A stretch of DNA of 64,000 nucleotides from Piezodorus guildinii (Eukaryota > Arthropoda > Insecta > Hemiptera > Pentatomidae), in assembly GCA_023052935.1 (NCBI GenBank), contig CM041292.1:80238169-80302168 (forward strand), in the 5' to 3' direction. The notes under the pieces were generated by a model. It did no database searches. It had not been told where the DNA came from and saw only the letters and a program-made list of their open reading frames with translations. Below are positions 1 to 11,317 of this stretch, one piece after another. The translations under genes and the position numbers were made by a program. Position 1 is the stretch's first letter; each line of letters opens with the position of its first letter.

Positions 1-775
1 GTAGACAAGTAGTAACTAGTAATGACAGTTTTAAAATTAACTTTGTAGATAAGATAACAATTGAAAGAAGCTCTGCAAAATATATTAAGTAAATAAAATT
101 AATATGTACCTTAGGTTTTGGAAGGTGGTAGATTCTGACCACCATCATAAACAGTATAAGCTTGTCTTAAATACATATAAATTTAAAAAATTGAGTACAG
201 TAATTACGTAAAGTAAAAACCCTTCATAACCACACATTATATTTTAATAATGTATTTTACTTTTTTATCATTTGTTTGTATTTGTTCCAACAATCTTAAG
301 GGGGTATAGCCTCCCCCCACCAAAACTTCCCTGGACACAGATGATTATCCTGATGCTGTCTCCTTGGGAATTACTCGTATTCCATTTATTACAACCAACA
401 GTCGTGCTGATTATGTTTCTATTGCATAAACAAAGAATATTTGGGAATCCCCTGTCTTCCTAAACGTTTTCCACTTTAATTAACGTGTGCTACCTTACCT
501 CACAAAAATTTTACAGCTCACCATTAAATATACTAAATAGATCATCATTATAGACTGAGCATAGCTGCTATAAATAATTCTTTTTTTTTTTTTTTTTAGT
601 TAAATCAGGCGCTGCAACTCTTTTCATAAAAGACGATAAATAGAATGATAAATCGTTAGAATGGTATTTTTAGCGACTTTGCATGTTTAAAAACTAAAAG
701 GCTTAAAAGTTTAATGCCCCATATCAACTATTGCTATTTACTGTTCGTCACATTTTCCCTAAAACATGACTCTTG
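1..775. other. AT-rich sequence without a recognised gene
   Basis: No convincing gene or repeat was recognised. Stop codons are frequent in all frames. The short open stretch near 272-463 has no recognisable motif, although one alternative frame around 320-430 reads as plausible protein; I could not place it in a family. Poly-T runs near 580-597 may be an old retroelement tail. Confidence 0.5.
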
Positions 776-851
776 TTTCCGGCACAGTACGTTATTTAGG
801 ACTTTACCCTAGCAAATCTCATTATGTTTTTAAAGCTATTACGAAAAAACA

Positions 852-934
852 GAGGCAGGAGGTTTAAACGTCTAGAGTTGAGTGCAGACTGTAAATTCCG
901 TCCACGACAATTCGTGGATCTGGAACTATACTGC
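852..934 (-). pseudogene. Relic of a Jockey-like LINE endonuclease domain (family 1)
   Basis: Read on the minus strand this piece gives a peptide with TNCRGRNLQSALNSRRLN. It aligns with TNSRGRNLLSALNSRNFN in the endonuclease of the intact LINE at 8,633-11,317. The match covers only about 27 codons, with clear divergence and no open frame beyond it. Just upstream on the opposite strand (about 776-820) a short stretch reads TVRYLGL, a motif found near the C-terminal end of the same family's reverse transcriptase. Two pieces of one element in opposite orientation therefore seem to abut. The endonuclease match is fairly secure; the plus-strand piece is tentative. Confidence 0.55.
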
Positions 935-1261
935 AAAACAACTTTCGACGTTGTATTTTCTGTTATGATCTTTCTCAATTAATTGTCATAGTCTTTATCA
1001 AGTAGAAGTCAAATCTGCACCAATTCCATTCTCCATGTGTTTTCGGGATTGCTAATTGTCGCCATTGTTGATATGTGATATATTGTTTGAATTTTGACAA
1101 ATGGTCAATGACCACCTCGTCTTTATCTTTCTTTTTTTTGGTGAGTCACGATGACTACTGATAACGATATCAGCCTTCCCCTCCCGCATGATCTCCGCCC
1201 TCCGATCATGATAATTTTGTAACTGTGAATTGTTAAAATTAACAGGAAGAACTTGATTAGA

Positions 1262-1420
1262 CCTAATTCCTCAAGGCCCCAGGTGTCAGATAAGCAGAAG
1301 CGGGTCAGCAGAGGTTATCACGCCGCTCGGACCAGCGGCCAGACGTGAGAGCTGCTCACAGCACGTGGACAGGGCAGTTGCTGGGCGCAGGCACCTGTCG
1401 CAGCCACCTGCCAGATTGCT
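1262..1420. promoter_or_regulatory. GC-rich island with clustered E-boxes and GATA sites
   Basis: This block is much more GC-rich than its flanks. It holds E-boxes at 1,280 (CAGGTG), 1,362 (CACGTG), 1,392 and 1,405 (both CACCTG), and GATA-type sites at 1,288 (AGATAAG) and 1,315 (TTATCA). The clustering fits a cis-regulatory element or a 5' exon of a host gene outside the window. There is no open frame to support an exon. The enhancer reading is inference only. Confidence 0.25.
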
Positions 1421-1851
1421 AGCGGTCAATCCACCTCCGTTACCTGCATCCTTCCTTCCACCTCTGAAATATCAACAAGTTTATTAATCTGTCGAGGAGG
1501 AGTTAATTAAGTTACCTAAGACAAACGGTTCCTAGCTGTTATATCAGATATCGAACTAACTGGAAGGCGGCAAACCATCTCTCCGAATCTAATGGAACAG
1601 CTGCTCTAACTGGACCACATTTAAGATAATTTTAGGGACCAGGTATTGGTTTATGCTTACACGTAAAAACGTTATACCGTAGTAGTGGCGGCACAACTAC
1701 ATAATGTTAAATAGTCAAATCTCAACTTTCTCCTCATTTTATCTCGAAAATACAAAATAGTCGATGTTTTATGCATATCTCCAAAAATAGACCATGATTA
1801 TTATGCACATGTATTATTTCAACATCATCATAATCCCTCCTTGTCTACCAT

Positions 1852-2083
1852 CTCATACAGTGTGAGGTTCCTCCCAGTGGAGATTAGACCATACTCTTCG
1901 ACTCTTAACTTGATCTTTGATCTTGACCAATTCCAGTCTTCTCTTCGCGAAAGCATTCCTTAATCCATCCTTCCAAGGTGTTTCGCAGTCTTCCTCTACA
2001 TCTTCGTCCGTCCACTTTAGTTTCGTATATCATTTGGGCAAGAAAATGGTTTTCCATCCTTGAGATATGTCCAACTCAATGTC
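1852..2083 (-). pseudogene. Relic of the C-terminal tail of a non-LTR retrotransposon ORF
   Basis: The minus strand encodes, with frame breaks, a peptide reading LGHISRMENHFLAQMIYETK followed by a basic GRRCRGRLRNTLEGW stretch. This matches the arrangement (W/LGH...R M..., then a basic R-G-R-R/L-x-x-W block) common after the reverse transcriptase domain of insect LINEs of RTE/CR1-like type. No RT motifs remain upstream. It is distinct in sequence from the RTE-like relic at 33,010-34,440. The clade is uncertain. Confidence 0.5.
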
Positions 2084-2089
2084 ATTGGC

Positions 2090-3035
2090 GATCAGTCCGC
2101 TCTGATCCTAATGGGTTCACAGGTAGTTGAAGCATCTAACCTGTTCGATGGGCTATTCACTAATTCTTATCATCATTAATGTATTTCTTTAAAAGGATAA
2201 AAAAAGGAAGAGATTCAAATAGTCCAAAAAAAACAAGAAAAATAGTCCAAGTGGAGGTCAAAGAAAGAAACAAATTAATTAGTATTCAATTTGTGCTAGT
2301 TTTGATCCACATTGAAGGTCATCATCAGTTTTCCATCAGAAAAGTCATATCCGAAATGACATTTTGTTACAAACTTTAAATCATATGGTAAATTTAAACT
2401 GTAATGGTGGTTCTGATCACAAATTTTCATTTACAGTACCATAGCCAACCGTGGAACTGTGTAAACTGTCATTATCTGAAGTTGACTGTGAAGTTTAATG
2501 ATTAGTCTGACTTCATCTTTTCCTACCTCAATTACGGCAAACAGAACGGCTCATCCTAGAAGTAACTAAACTTTTTGAACTGAGTGGGGAAGGTCGATAG
2601 TCCTTGCTTGGGAACGCTTTAAAATATGCTAATAAAAAAAAAATATATAATACCTTTAACGGTGCAAATAAGCCAACTGTCTGACATAACTTAAATGCTT
2701 AATTTCTTTCCCTATAGTACTGAATATGAAACAATCTGCTAATAAATTAAAACAGAAAATATGAGAAATGTTTTCCCTTGCTAATCTACATTTTTGAGAG
2801 ATATCAATGTACCTTTGGAGCGCACAAGCTTTAAAAAAATATATGTAGGTAAATAATGAACAAGTACAAATTTATAGAGCATAATGAAAACTTGAATAGT
2901 TAAAAATATTTTTTTTTAGAAACTAAATAAGGGCTAAACCAAGTCTTTCTTTTTTTATTATCATGGTGAAACGAAAGATGAGTGCGGAGCAGTTTATTAA
3001 CCTATTGTTATTTTTTATTATTATTATTTTTTATT
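2090..3035. other. AT-rich spacer
   Basis: No gene or named repeat was recognised. Poly-T and ATT-rich runs at about 3,008-3,045 are the A-rich 3' tail, on the minus strand, of the LINE relic that follows. Confidence 0.5.
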
Positions 3036-3039
3036 TTTT

Positions 3040-4205
3040 TTTTATTTGCTTATCCGCCTCTACCCTTGAGGGTCATTGGCGTGATCGAAATAATTATATT
3101 CTATGGTAGAATCCTATCATTTTCGTGAATTATATTAATTTGTTAATACTTTCTTCCTCATCTTTAAGTATTTCTTTCATGTCTTTCTTTAGATTCAACC
3201 CTTTTCTTGACTGTTCATAAAGCGGGCACTCAATCAGCAAGTGTTCTACAGTTAGAGGAGAATTGTTGCATTTTTCGCAGGTTGGCGCTTCCAGGCGTCT
3301 CAAGAGGTAACCATGCGTAAATTGGCAGTGCCAAATTCTTAGCCTGCATACAACAATTTCCTCTCTCCTTGATGATCTTGCACTAGTTCTCCATTTCTGA
3401 CAGTCGGATTTAATTGTTCTCAATTTCGATATCTTTTCTCTCCAACCATCCTCCCACTCTTTCAGAAGAACTTTTTTGTAGTTACTCACCCAATCCTCCA
3501 TTGTGGTTTCTTTTATTTGAGTAATCTCCACGGCTTCTCCTTTTCTGGCTGAACAAGCTCCTTGATCGGCTCTTTCGTTCCCAATAATTCCACAGTGAGA
3601 TGGTACCCAAATCATAATCACTACTTTAGACATTATGTTTGTTTCCCACCATTCATTTATTATGTCTTTAATTATGGCGTTAGAAGATGTTTGGCTGTCA
3701 ATGGCTGTAAGAACACTCCACGAGTCTGTAACGATAGTCCATGTCATTTTTTCTGAGCTTCTAATCCATTTGAGAGCTCTCAGTATGGCTGTGGCTTCTC
3801 CGGAGAAGACGGAGCTCTCGCCTGGCAGACTGAACATGAGTTGTTGCTCTTTGCTGTAGACAGCACAACCAACTCTGTCTTCCATTTTGGATGCGTCAGT
3901 AAACAATATATTGAAGTCTTGATATTTTTCTGTCAGCCTGAGAAAATTATTATTATTATGTTAGAAGTTGCGTAATATGTTTTGAATGGTATCATCTCTT
4001 GGAATTGGGAAGCGGGTGATGTCACACATGGAGAACAATGAAAGCCATAAATTATTAATGTGACTGTCGGGTTTGAGTCAGTGGGAAGGAGGGCTTTCTT
4101 GGAAGGAGCAGCTAAACCGCGCTGATTCAGCTTCTGGTATTGCTACATGTCTTCTATACGCGGGATTTTCTTTGAGTTTATAGTCCAGGATCCGAGGCCG
4201 AAAAA
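3040..4205 (-). pseudogene. 5'-truncated LINE: RNase H domain plus zinc-binding C-terminus
   Basis: The longest open part is 3,130-3,906 (258 codons). It encodes an RNase H fold with the acidic residues visible in order: TDAS, a Glu in SGEA, TDS, then HCGIIGNERADQ. A zinc-binding tail follows (CEKCNNSPLTVEHLLIECP, a CX2C...HX4C finger), as in I-clade LINEs. In the same frame, coding-like sequence continues upstream to about 4,200, interrupted by a TAA beside an expanded AAT run near 3,965 and by a TGA near 4,080. The fragment is therefore dead. The 3' UTR runs to an A-rich tail near 3,010-3,045; its last conserved block (CTCTACCCTTGAGGGTCATTGG on the plus strand) recurs at 32,790. No RT or endonuclease domain remains. 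Confidence 0.8.
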
Positions 4206-4272
4206 TGCGAATTATAAGAAGAAAATTTTCAATGTGATTTTCATATTTTAACCAACTTGTACAACATTTTTT

Positions 4273-5480
4273 TTGTCTGCCAGCTCATACTGGTCGGAAT
4301 AAAAAATGGCGGCCATTCAAAACGGTCACTAAAAACTGAAAAATATGATTATTTGAAGACGATTCTTTCTTTTCATTTATTAAACTAGGTCACTACCTGA
4401 TACAAAAAAACCTTGTCTGCCCATTCTAGGTGGTCGGGTTCATCCGGCAGACATGATTCAAAAAGCACGCTCTAAGAACCAAAATTTTGTATTATTTGAA
4501 GACGTTTCTTTCTTTTCTAATATAAAACTAGGTCTTTACCTGATACAAAAGAACTTTGTCTGCCCATCGTAGGTGGTCGGATTAGCAGAGCAGACAAAAT
4601 CCAAAAACACGCTTTAAGGACCGAAATTTCATATCATTTGAAGACGTTTCTTTCTTTTCTAATATTGAACTAGGTCTTCGCCTGATACGAAAAAACCTTG
4701 TCTGCCCATTCTAGGTGGTCGGGTTCATCCGGCAGACATGATTCAAAAAGCACGCTCTAAGAACCAAAATTTTGTATTATTTGAAGACGTTTCTTTCTTT
4801 TCTAATATAAAACTAGGTCTTTACCTGATACAAAAGAACTTTGTCTGCCCATCGTAGGTGGTCGGATTAGCAGAGCAGACAAAATAAAAAAACACGCTTT
4901 AAGGACCAAAATTTCGTAATTATTTGAAGACGTTTCTTTCTTTTCTAATATGAAACTAGGTCTTTGTCTGACCAAAAAAAACTTTGTCTGCCCATCGTAG
5001 GTGGTCGGGTTCAACTAGCAGACAAAATAAAAAAACACACTTTAAGGACCAAAATTTTCTATTATTTGAAGACGTTTCTTTCTTTTCTGATATCAAACTT
5101 AGACTTCACCTGATCATAAAAAACTTTGTCTTCCCATCGTAGGAGGTCGGGTTCCACTAGCAGACAAAATCAAAAAACACACTTTAAGGACCAAAATTTT
5201 CTATTATTTGAAGACGTTTCTTTCTTTTCTTATATCAAACTAGGTCTATACCTAATGCAAAAAATCTTTGTCTGCCCATCGTAGGTGGTTGGATTCAACT
5301 GGCAGACATGATGAAAAACCACGCAATAGGTTAAGACCCTAAATTTTGAATTATTAGAAGACGCTTTTTTCCTTTCTTATCTGAAACTAGATCTTCACCT
5401 ATAACAAAAAAATTTTGTCTGCCCATTCTAGGTGGTCGGAATCATGTGGCAGACAAGAACCAAACAGTAAGCATTGAGAC
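4273..5480. repeat. 143-bp tandem satellite, about nine copies
   Basis: TTGTCTGCC recurs at 4,273, 4,413, 4,556, 4,698, 4,841, 4,984, 5,126 (as TTGTCTTCC), 5,268 and 5,415, a period of 140-147 bp. Each monomer contains TTGTCTGCCCAT...TAGG(T/A)GGTCGG and, in most copies, an inverted match to its start (GGCAGACA or AGCAGACAAAAT). Each unit can thus form a short hairpin of about 35-45 nt. The remainder is an AT-rich block with GAAGACGTTTCTTTCTTTTC. Alternate monomers resemble each other more closely (GGCAGACATG versus AGCAGACAAAAT), which suggests dimeric expansion. Short open frames here are by-products of the repeat. Confidence 0.92.
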
Positions 5481-6399
5481 TTTTTTAATGGTTATTTTGT
5501 TAGATACCGGGTTTGATATTAGCATAGATGAAATTGAATGATTTCTAGGAATCAATGTGTGTTTATAGTGGTGGATCCGAAGGGAAAAGGTCTAAAATGA
5601 TCTAGTTCTGTTTATGGAATAGATGGGGAGAAGTAATAACGTAATTACCATAACATTATGTATAATAGGGACAAATATATCACGGTACCTATAATACCTA
5701 CAGACATCTATTAGATCTCGAATTGATGCTTATTAAATTTCCATTAATGTATATTGTAATGAGTATTTTCGTATTATGAGTGGTTTCGGTGATATTTACC
5801 TTCAAACGTTAATACGTTAAAAAGAATTATCAGCTTTTATTAAGGTCAAAGGCAAACGTAGGGTTAAAAGGTTCGACTAAGTTAAACACACAGTGTCCTA
5901 AATTCTAGAATGAACGCCTTTTTTTTTAATTTATATTATAAAGGGCCAAAATCATAGAAACAACGCGTTATACAAAAATACTCATAATAATCAACATTAA
6001 TAGAAATCGAATAATTGTTAATTTATGAGGTGATAGATGTCTGTTACACCAATTGGTGCAAATTTATCTACGTAATAAATTGAGTTTTAAACATTAGAAA
6101 TAAACTAATTTTAACATCGTTCAACCCAGTATCTTAGAAACTACCAATTTTACCATAATACTCATAATAGTAAACATTTATAGAACTTGAATGAGTATTA
6201 ATGTGTAATTTTGTCGGTATCTAGATGACTTTATCCAAACATTTTTTATTGAACGCAGGAATTGATCGGCTTTAAACATTCAGTCCAAAATGATCGGAAC
6301 GAACATTTTACCAAAAATATCATAAGAATATATATTAAAAGTAATCTAATAAGGTTACATTTTAGACCTAGAATTTTCCTACACATATAATATCATATT
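5481..6399. other. AT-rich sequence without a recognised feature
   Basis: No gene was seen. Loosely similar AT-rich blocks containing 'accataatactcataatagtaaac' type text recur near 5,970 and 6,150 and may be a decayed repeat. Confidence 0.4.
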
Positions 6400-6410
6400 G
6401 AGAGCATCAG

Positions 6411-6704
6411 TGGGGAAGCCGGTGGCTGAGGGGCTAGCGCGCTTGCCTCCCACGCCAGAGTTGTGAGTTCGAGTCCTAGTCCCAGCAGAACTTTTATACG
6501 AATATAATTAAATGGGGACTCACTCAAAGCTTCTCCCCCGGGTAGTGAGACTCGTCAGCCACCGGGTGGTGGAAACTCGCAAAAATAGGCGTAAGGAGTG
6601 ATGACCCTACCCTAAACATTTCATCGAGGAACGTGAGTATATTCTCCTCAGGAGTCTATACCACGCGGCCAAGGGCCTACAAGGCCTGTCGCTCCAGAAA
6701 ATAA
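6411..6704 (+). mobile_element. tRNA-headed SINE (SINE B), complete
   Basis: The head has a box A-like GGTGGCTGAGGGGCTAGCGC and a box B-like GAGTTCGAGTCCTAG, followed by a roughly 200-bp body and a short AAATAA tail. Perfect 11-bp TSDs (GAGAGCATCAG) lie at 6,400-6,410 and 6,705-6,715, which fixes both ends. The acceptor stem does not pair properly, so it is a SINE and not a working tRNA gene. Box A and B would drive internal RNA polymerase III transcription, and mobilisation would depend on a LINE partner. Confidence 0.85.
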
Positions 6705-6796
6705 GAGAGCATCAGCCAACAATTCATAATGAATGTTTTTTTCTGTCGTAATTATGATTATGTATAAATAATGAAAACTTAGAATTAGAAAGAGTT

Positions 6797-6865
6797 ATTT
6801 ATTCATTCGTATATATTACAATTTGTCATAATAGACAATAATAATATTGCTATAGGATCACATTA
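6797..6865 (-). mobile_element. Extremely 5'-truncated LINE family 1 3' end
   Basis: About 65 bp match the last part of the LINE copy ending at 17,184 (the GTCTATTATGACAAATTG region), in reverse orientation. Only the 3' UTR terminus was inserted. Confidence 0.65.
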
Positions 6866-7155
6866 ATACAAAGAATTAAAAAGAATCGCTAGAATACAAG
6901 CGATAATTTAGAAAAGAAAAATATTTATATGATAAATGCGTAAATATTAAATTTTTATTTATTTATTTTTTTCAATATTGAACCTTTTTAATCGACCAAG
7001 AAAATGAAAATAAGGCCTCCACTAAGTTTGGTGTCCTATGTTTAAAGATTAGTAATACGCTAATAACGAATAAAAAAAAAATCGCATGTCCTTACCAGTT
7101 TATGAACATAATTTAGCTTCTCGTTAGAGCTAATCATCACAAAATTAAATTTGCT

Positions 7156-7158
<3 letters not shown>

Positions 7159-7218
<60 letters not shown>
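7159..7218. repeat. (AT)n microsatellite
   Basis: About 30 uninterrupted AT dinucleotides. The open frame rich in Ile-Tyr across it is a by-product. Confidence 0.95.
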
Positions 7219-7220
<2 letters not shown>

Positions 7221-7804
7221 AACTCGGTTTAATAATAGCGGAGCTTAGGAATCGGTTTTGAACTTGCAATGGCGACAAGAATTTCTTTTTTTTAATATGA
7301 ATTGACAGTATTACTGGGCTGTCTTTCTAAACCTCTTTAATTATTTTATCGCAATACATATAAGTAAATTGCCTACACAGCCATATCAATTGTTATACCA
7401 TAATATAATTATTCGGAAATAATAAACCGTTGTATACTAGTTTGCAGTGTTTTTATTTTTGAATGATTTATGACTTGCATAAGATGTAATGAGTATTTTT
7501 TGAAAATGGCCAAACGTTATGATATTATTGGCAATATAATAAATTAATTAACCCTACAATAATTAATAAAAAGGGACTGAGGAGATAACTAGATTAATTT
7601 TTCATTAATCATAAAAGATTTAGTGAAGATTAAATAGTTGACAGTGTGTTGAATATTAAGGATAAGATGGTTAGAGATGAACAAAAAATAATTAAAAAAT
7701 ATTTGGTTATTTAATATTTTTTAAGCTTTATGACCGCCACGCAAAATTTCTCCTTCATAGAAGATTTTCAATTTAACAAATTAGATTTGACATTTTTACA
7801 TTCA

Positions 7805-7925
7805 CTTACCTATATATATAAAATTAGTAAGGGAAAGTATTGGAATCGTGAAAATTTTCGAATTTTTTATATTCGAGTTTTTCGCGAACACAAGTTTTAG
7901 GACACCTTAGTCCAATTGACCAAAT
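7805..7925 (-). repeat. Dispersed 350-bp repeat, partial copy
   Basis: Reverse-orientation match to the end of the dispersed repeat seen at 30,340: the GCAATACTTTCC-like end, GAAAATTTTCGAATT and the segment with TAGTCCAATTGACCAAATCC. It is degraded and ends in a poly-T run. Confidence 0.5.
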
Positions 7926-8342
7926 CCAGTGATTTTTTTTTTTTTTGAGAGAACCGAAGATTAGAAGGATAATAATTTTACGATGAGTGTTATGAATAAT
8001 CTTGGCTAGGTTTAATTTTGATATTTCAAAAGTGATCCAACATACCAGATTTCCATTGCTATTGATTCCATCACTATAAATTACTATTCTAAAGGCTCAC
8101 TAATGAAACTATGATATATTCTTTGCAGTCTCAGATGGACGGAAATTTCGGAATGTGTTGGAGAAGTTGGCCACCTCACAAGAGGTTCCTGACTCGTTAA
8201 TAACTCAAAGACGTTCCGCCGTGCGTCATCGCCTATCGCCGCACGCAACACTCAGAATATAAATCCTGATATCTTTCCCATGACGTACTCCCAGTTATAC
8301 AAGGTAGAAACAACTGTTTTATTAGTTAGCTGTTTCATGTAT
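7926..8342. other. Unassigned spacer with a GC-richer block
   Basis: No gene was recognised. Positions about 8,130-8,270 are GC-richer than the surroundings (CGCCGTGCGTCATCGCC...), without an open frame or repeat match in this window. Confidence 0.35.
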
Positions 8343-8632
8343 TTCATGAAAGTTTTTTTTTTTTTAATTTTTTATTTATCGAGCAATATTACAATCTGTC
8401 CAATTCAGGACATTTTTAATAGTGATAACGTACAACATTCATACTACATTCACACGATATATACAAAACAATAAATTTATATAATAATAATAATAATAAT
8501 AATAAAATATACATATATACAAAATAAAATCAATAAAAATATATACAATAGTCACTCATACCTATATACAATTCACAAGCATACAGCACGTGAGTGGAGA
8601 ATCTAGCCAATGCTAGAACTCCAATATACATG

Positions 8633-11317
8633 TTACAAGAGGTCACGAGGCCACTGCCGTTTCAACCTTCTAGGTGGGTTGTATGGATGAGTGGAGCTGG
8701 ATAGGGATTGAGCTAGAGGATTAGGATGATGAATGAGATTCTGGTGGAATTTGGAAAATTTGGATGGAATCAGGTCTGAAATAAAAGGAACATTAAGGTC
8801 GTGGTGCAAGGTATAGTTGGAAACATAATAAGGAGCATTTACTATTGTACGGAGGACTTTGGATTGAAAGGATTGAATGCGTTTGATGTTAGTACGTTTA
8901 GCTGTCCCCCACAGTTCAAGTCCGTAGGTCCAGATGGGCTTCAGTATTGTCCTGTAGATTAATAATTTGTTGTCAACTGTAAGTTCAGATTTTCTGTTGA
9001 GTAGTCGGTATAACTGTCCGAATCGTCGGTTGAGTTCTTGTCTTTTAAGTCTTGTATGTGGGTTCCAAGTCAATCTTTTGTCTAACAGTAAGCCAAGATA
9101 CCGGACTGTATCTGAAGGAGGAATTGGAATGGAATTGAAGTAAACTGGCGGACAGGAGTTTCGTCGAAGAGTGAAGGTTACGTGTTTGCATTTGGCTTCG
9201 TTCACATTTATGCGCCAAGCACTACACCAGTCTTCGATAAGAGAAAGGTGTCTTTGCAGGTTTAAGGATGCTGTTTCAGGATTGGAACTGGATGATAGGA
9301 TGGCGGTGTCATCTGCAAAAGTTGCCAGAAAGGTATCAGGATGTGTAGGAATATCAGCAGTGTAAAGGATGTAGAGGACGGGTCCCAAGACGCTGCCTTG
9401 AGGAACACCGGCCTCAACGGGATAAAGGTTAGAAAATTCTACACCACAGCGAACGCGGAAGGAACGGTTTGAGAGAAAGGATCGGAGAATGAGGTATAGA
9501 GACTGGGGTAAATGGGTTTTCAGCTTGAAGAGTAATCCAGTGTGCCATACCCGGTCAAAAGCTTGCGCAATGTCCAGAAACGCACCAGAACAATACTCTT
9601 TGCATTCAAGAGCTGAGGAAATATGGTCTACAACTCGGAGCCCCTGTTGAACTGTGGAATGGTGAGGACGGAATCCAAACTGATGGGAAGGAAGATTTTG
9701 AGATTCTAATATGGGTAGGATACGTTTAAGAAGAAGCCTTTCGAAGATTTTTGAGAGGATGGGGAGTAGACTAATAGGCCTGTAGGATGAAGTGTTGTTA
9801 GAAGGTTTGCCTGGTTTTAGAAAAAGAATGATAGTGGAATGTTTCCATAACAGAGGAAAATAGGTGGTGCGTAGGATGCAGTTGTAAATATAAGTAAGGA
9901 AGATAATAGCTTTCTGCGGAAGTTGTCGGAGGATCTGGGGAGTAAGGAGATCGTGTCCAGGAGATTTACGGAGGGTAAGTTTTTGGAGAAGATATTTTAC
10001 CTCAGAGGGATTAATAGCTTTAGGAGGTAGGGAAAGTGGAATCGGTGACAAAAGAAAGTCTTGCACTGTTGCGGTGTGATTGGCTTGGGATTCCGGGTGA
10101 GGAGTGAAAACTTTGGAGAGGTGTGTGGCGAATTCCTCGGCTTTATCTTCATCAGACGCAGCCCAGGAGTCATCACCACGTCGGAGAGGATGGGAAACTT
10201 GATGGTATTTTAGGATCTTTTTCGTGACATTCCACAGGGAATTATCACGAGCTGATAGAGAGGAGAGGTAGGAATTAAAGGACTGGGAACGGAAGGTCGC
10301 CAACTCCCTCTTCAATTGTCTACAATAGAAGTTATAGGAGCGGCGATCTGTTGGGTGTCGGGTGCGCTGCCATAATGATCTTGCTCGGCGTTTGGTATGG
10401 ATGAGGTCTATAATATGTTGTGGAAAATGATTTTGGTGAGGATTTATATTGGGGTGTTTAGGAGAGGAGGCAGTCCAGACAGCTTGTTGGATGGCGGTGG
10501 TAAAGGAATAGACGGAATTATCTAGGTCATCTGGGGTTTTGAGGGTTACTCTGAGGTCAATATTATCGGTCAGGATTTGGCGGAAAAGGTTCCAGTTAAC
10601 AGGGCCTCGGATGAATGATGGTGGAATGGGTTTTGGAATTGGAGTGAGAGATACTTTTAGGATCAGTGGACTATGGTCTGAGGATAGTTCATCAAGGCGA
10701 GTTACAGACAAGTTGAGGGAGCCTAATCCGCTGTGGATAAAGAAGTCGAGGATGTCAGGATTGCGGTTAGGATCGGTTGGCCAGTAGGTAGGGGAGTCAG
10801 GAGGCAGGATATTAAAATTTCGGGAGTTCAGTGCAGACAGCAAATTTCGTCCCCGAGAATTCGTGGTTCTGGAACCCCACTGCTGATGCTTGGCGTTTAA
10901 GTCTGCACCCAGAATGAAACGATTTCCTAAGGAATCCAGGAAGGATACAAATTCGGAATTGGAAATGGAATGTTTAGGAGGGCAGTATGCAGATGTGAGG
11001 GTTACCGGAAAGGAAAAAGTCTTGATTACTATGGCTGTGGCTTGTAGGAAATCATAGGTGGGAAGTGGGAGTAAATGATGAGAGAGGGATTGGTGGACAA
11101 TGATAGCAGAACCGGCATGGGCTTTGCCGTCTGGGTGGTCAGTACGGTATGTCATGTATTGCGGTATTTTGAAGTACTGTTTAGTCGTTAGTCTTGTTTC
11201 AGTTATAAGTGCAACATCGATTGTTTTGTCTTTCAACAACGCTGTCAGTTCGTCAGTATGATTTCTAACACCATTCGCATTCCAAAGGAGAATGGATAAG
11301 GAGTTAGGTGAAGTCAT
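8633..11317 (-). CDS. LINE ORF2: endonuclease-reverse transcriptase (894 aa)
   Basis: ORF2 carries the catalytic activities of the Jockey-like LINE. Residues 1 to about 225 form an apurinic-type endonuclease: LLWNANG near the start, ITETRL with its catalytic Glu, GADLNAKHQQWGS, and SDHSPL with the catalytic His near residue 214. The reverse transcriptase spans roughly residues 470-750. It shows KSPGHD, LKPGKP, YRPISLLP, the first catalytic Asp in FLDIAQAFDRVWH (Asp582), GVPQGSVLGP, and FADD at 666-669. RYLGLLLDKRLTWNPH follows in the thumb region. The C-terminal tail ends PPRRLKRQWPRDLL and has no RNase H. The length is typical for Jockey-group ORF2. The ATG starts immediately after the ORF1 stop (TAAATG), so translation probably depends on termination-reinitiation. 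All key residues are present. Confidence 0.93.
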   Translation of the reverse strand: MTSPNSLSILLWNANGVRNHTDELTALLKDKTIDVALITETRLTTKQYFKIPQYMTYRTDHPDGKAHAGSAIIVHQSLSHHLLPLPTYDFLQATAIVIKTFSFPVTLTSAYCPPKHSISNSEFVSFLDSLGNRFILGADLNAKHQQWGSRTTNSRGRNLLSALNSRNFNILPPDSPTYWPTDPNRNPDILDFFIHSGLGSLNLSVTRLDELSSDHSPLILKVSLTPIPKPIPPSFIRGPVNWNLFRQILTDNIDLRVTLKTPDDLDNSVYSFTTAIQQAVWTASSPKHPNINPHQNHFPQHIIDLIHTKRRARSLWQRTRHPTDRRSYNFYCRQLKRELATFRSQSFNSYLSSLSARDNSLWNVTKKILKYHQVSHPLRRGDDSWAASDEDKAEEFATHLSKVFTPHPESQANHTATVQDFLLSPIPLSLPPKAINPSEVKYLLQKLTLRKSPGHDLLTPQILRQLPQKAIIFLTYIYNCILRTTYFPLLWKHSTIILFLKPGKPSNNTSSYRPISLLPILSKIFERLLLKRILPILESQNLPSHQFGFRPHHSTVQQGLRVVDHISSALECKEYCSGAFLDIAQAFDRVWHTGLLFKLKTHLPQSLYLILRSFLSNRSFRVRCGVEFSNLYPVEAGVPQGSVLGPVLYILYTADIPTHPDTFLATFADDTAILSSSSNPETASLNLQRHLSLIEDWCSAWRINVNEAKCKHVTFTLRRNSCPPVYFNSIPIPPSDTVRYLGLLLDKRLTWNPHTRLKRQELNRRFGQLYRLLNRKSELTVDNKLLIYRTILKPIWTYGLELWGTAKRTNIKRIQSFQSKVLRTIVNAPYYVSNYTLHHDLNVPFISDLIPSKFSKFHQNLIHHPNPLAQSLSSSTHPYNPPRRLKRQWPRDLL

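Noticed and set aside
4273..5480. CRISPR-like or gene cluster reading of the 143-bp units
   Set aside because: It is a tandem satellite without spacers; the open frame at 4,802-5,014 is repeat-derived.
7060..7278. Ile-Tyr-repeat protein
   Set aside because: Translation of an AT microsatellite.
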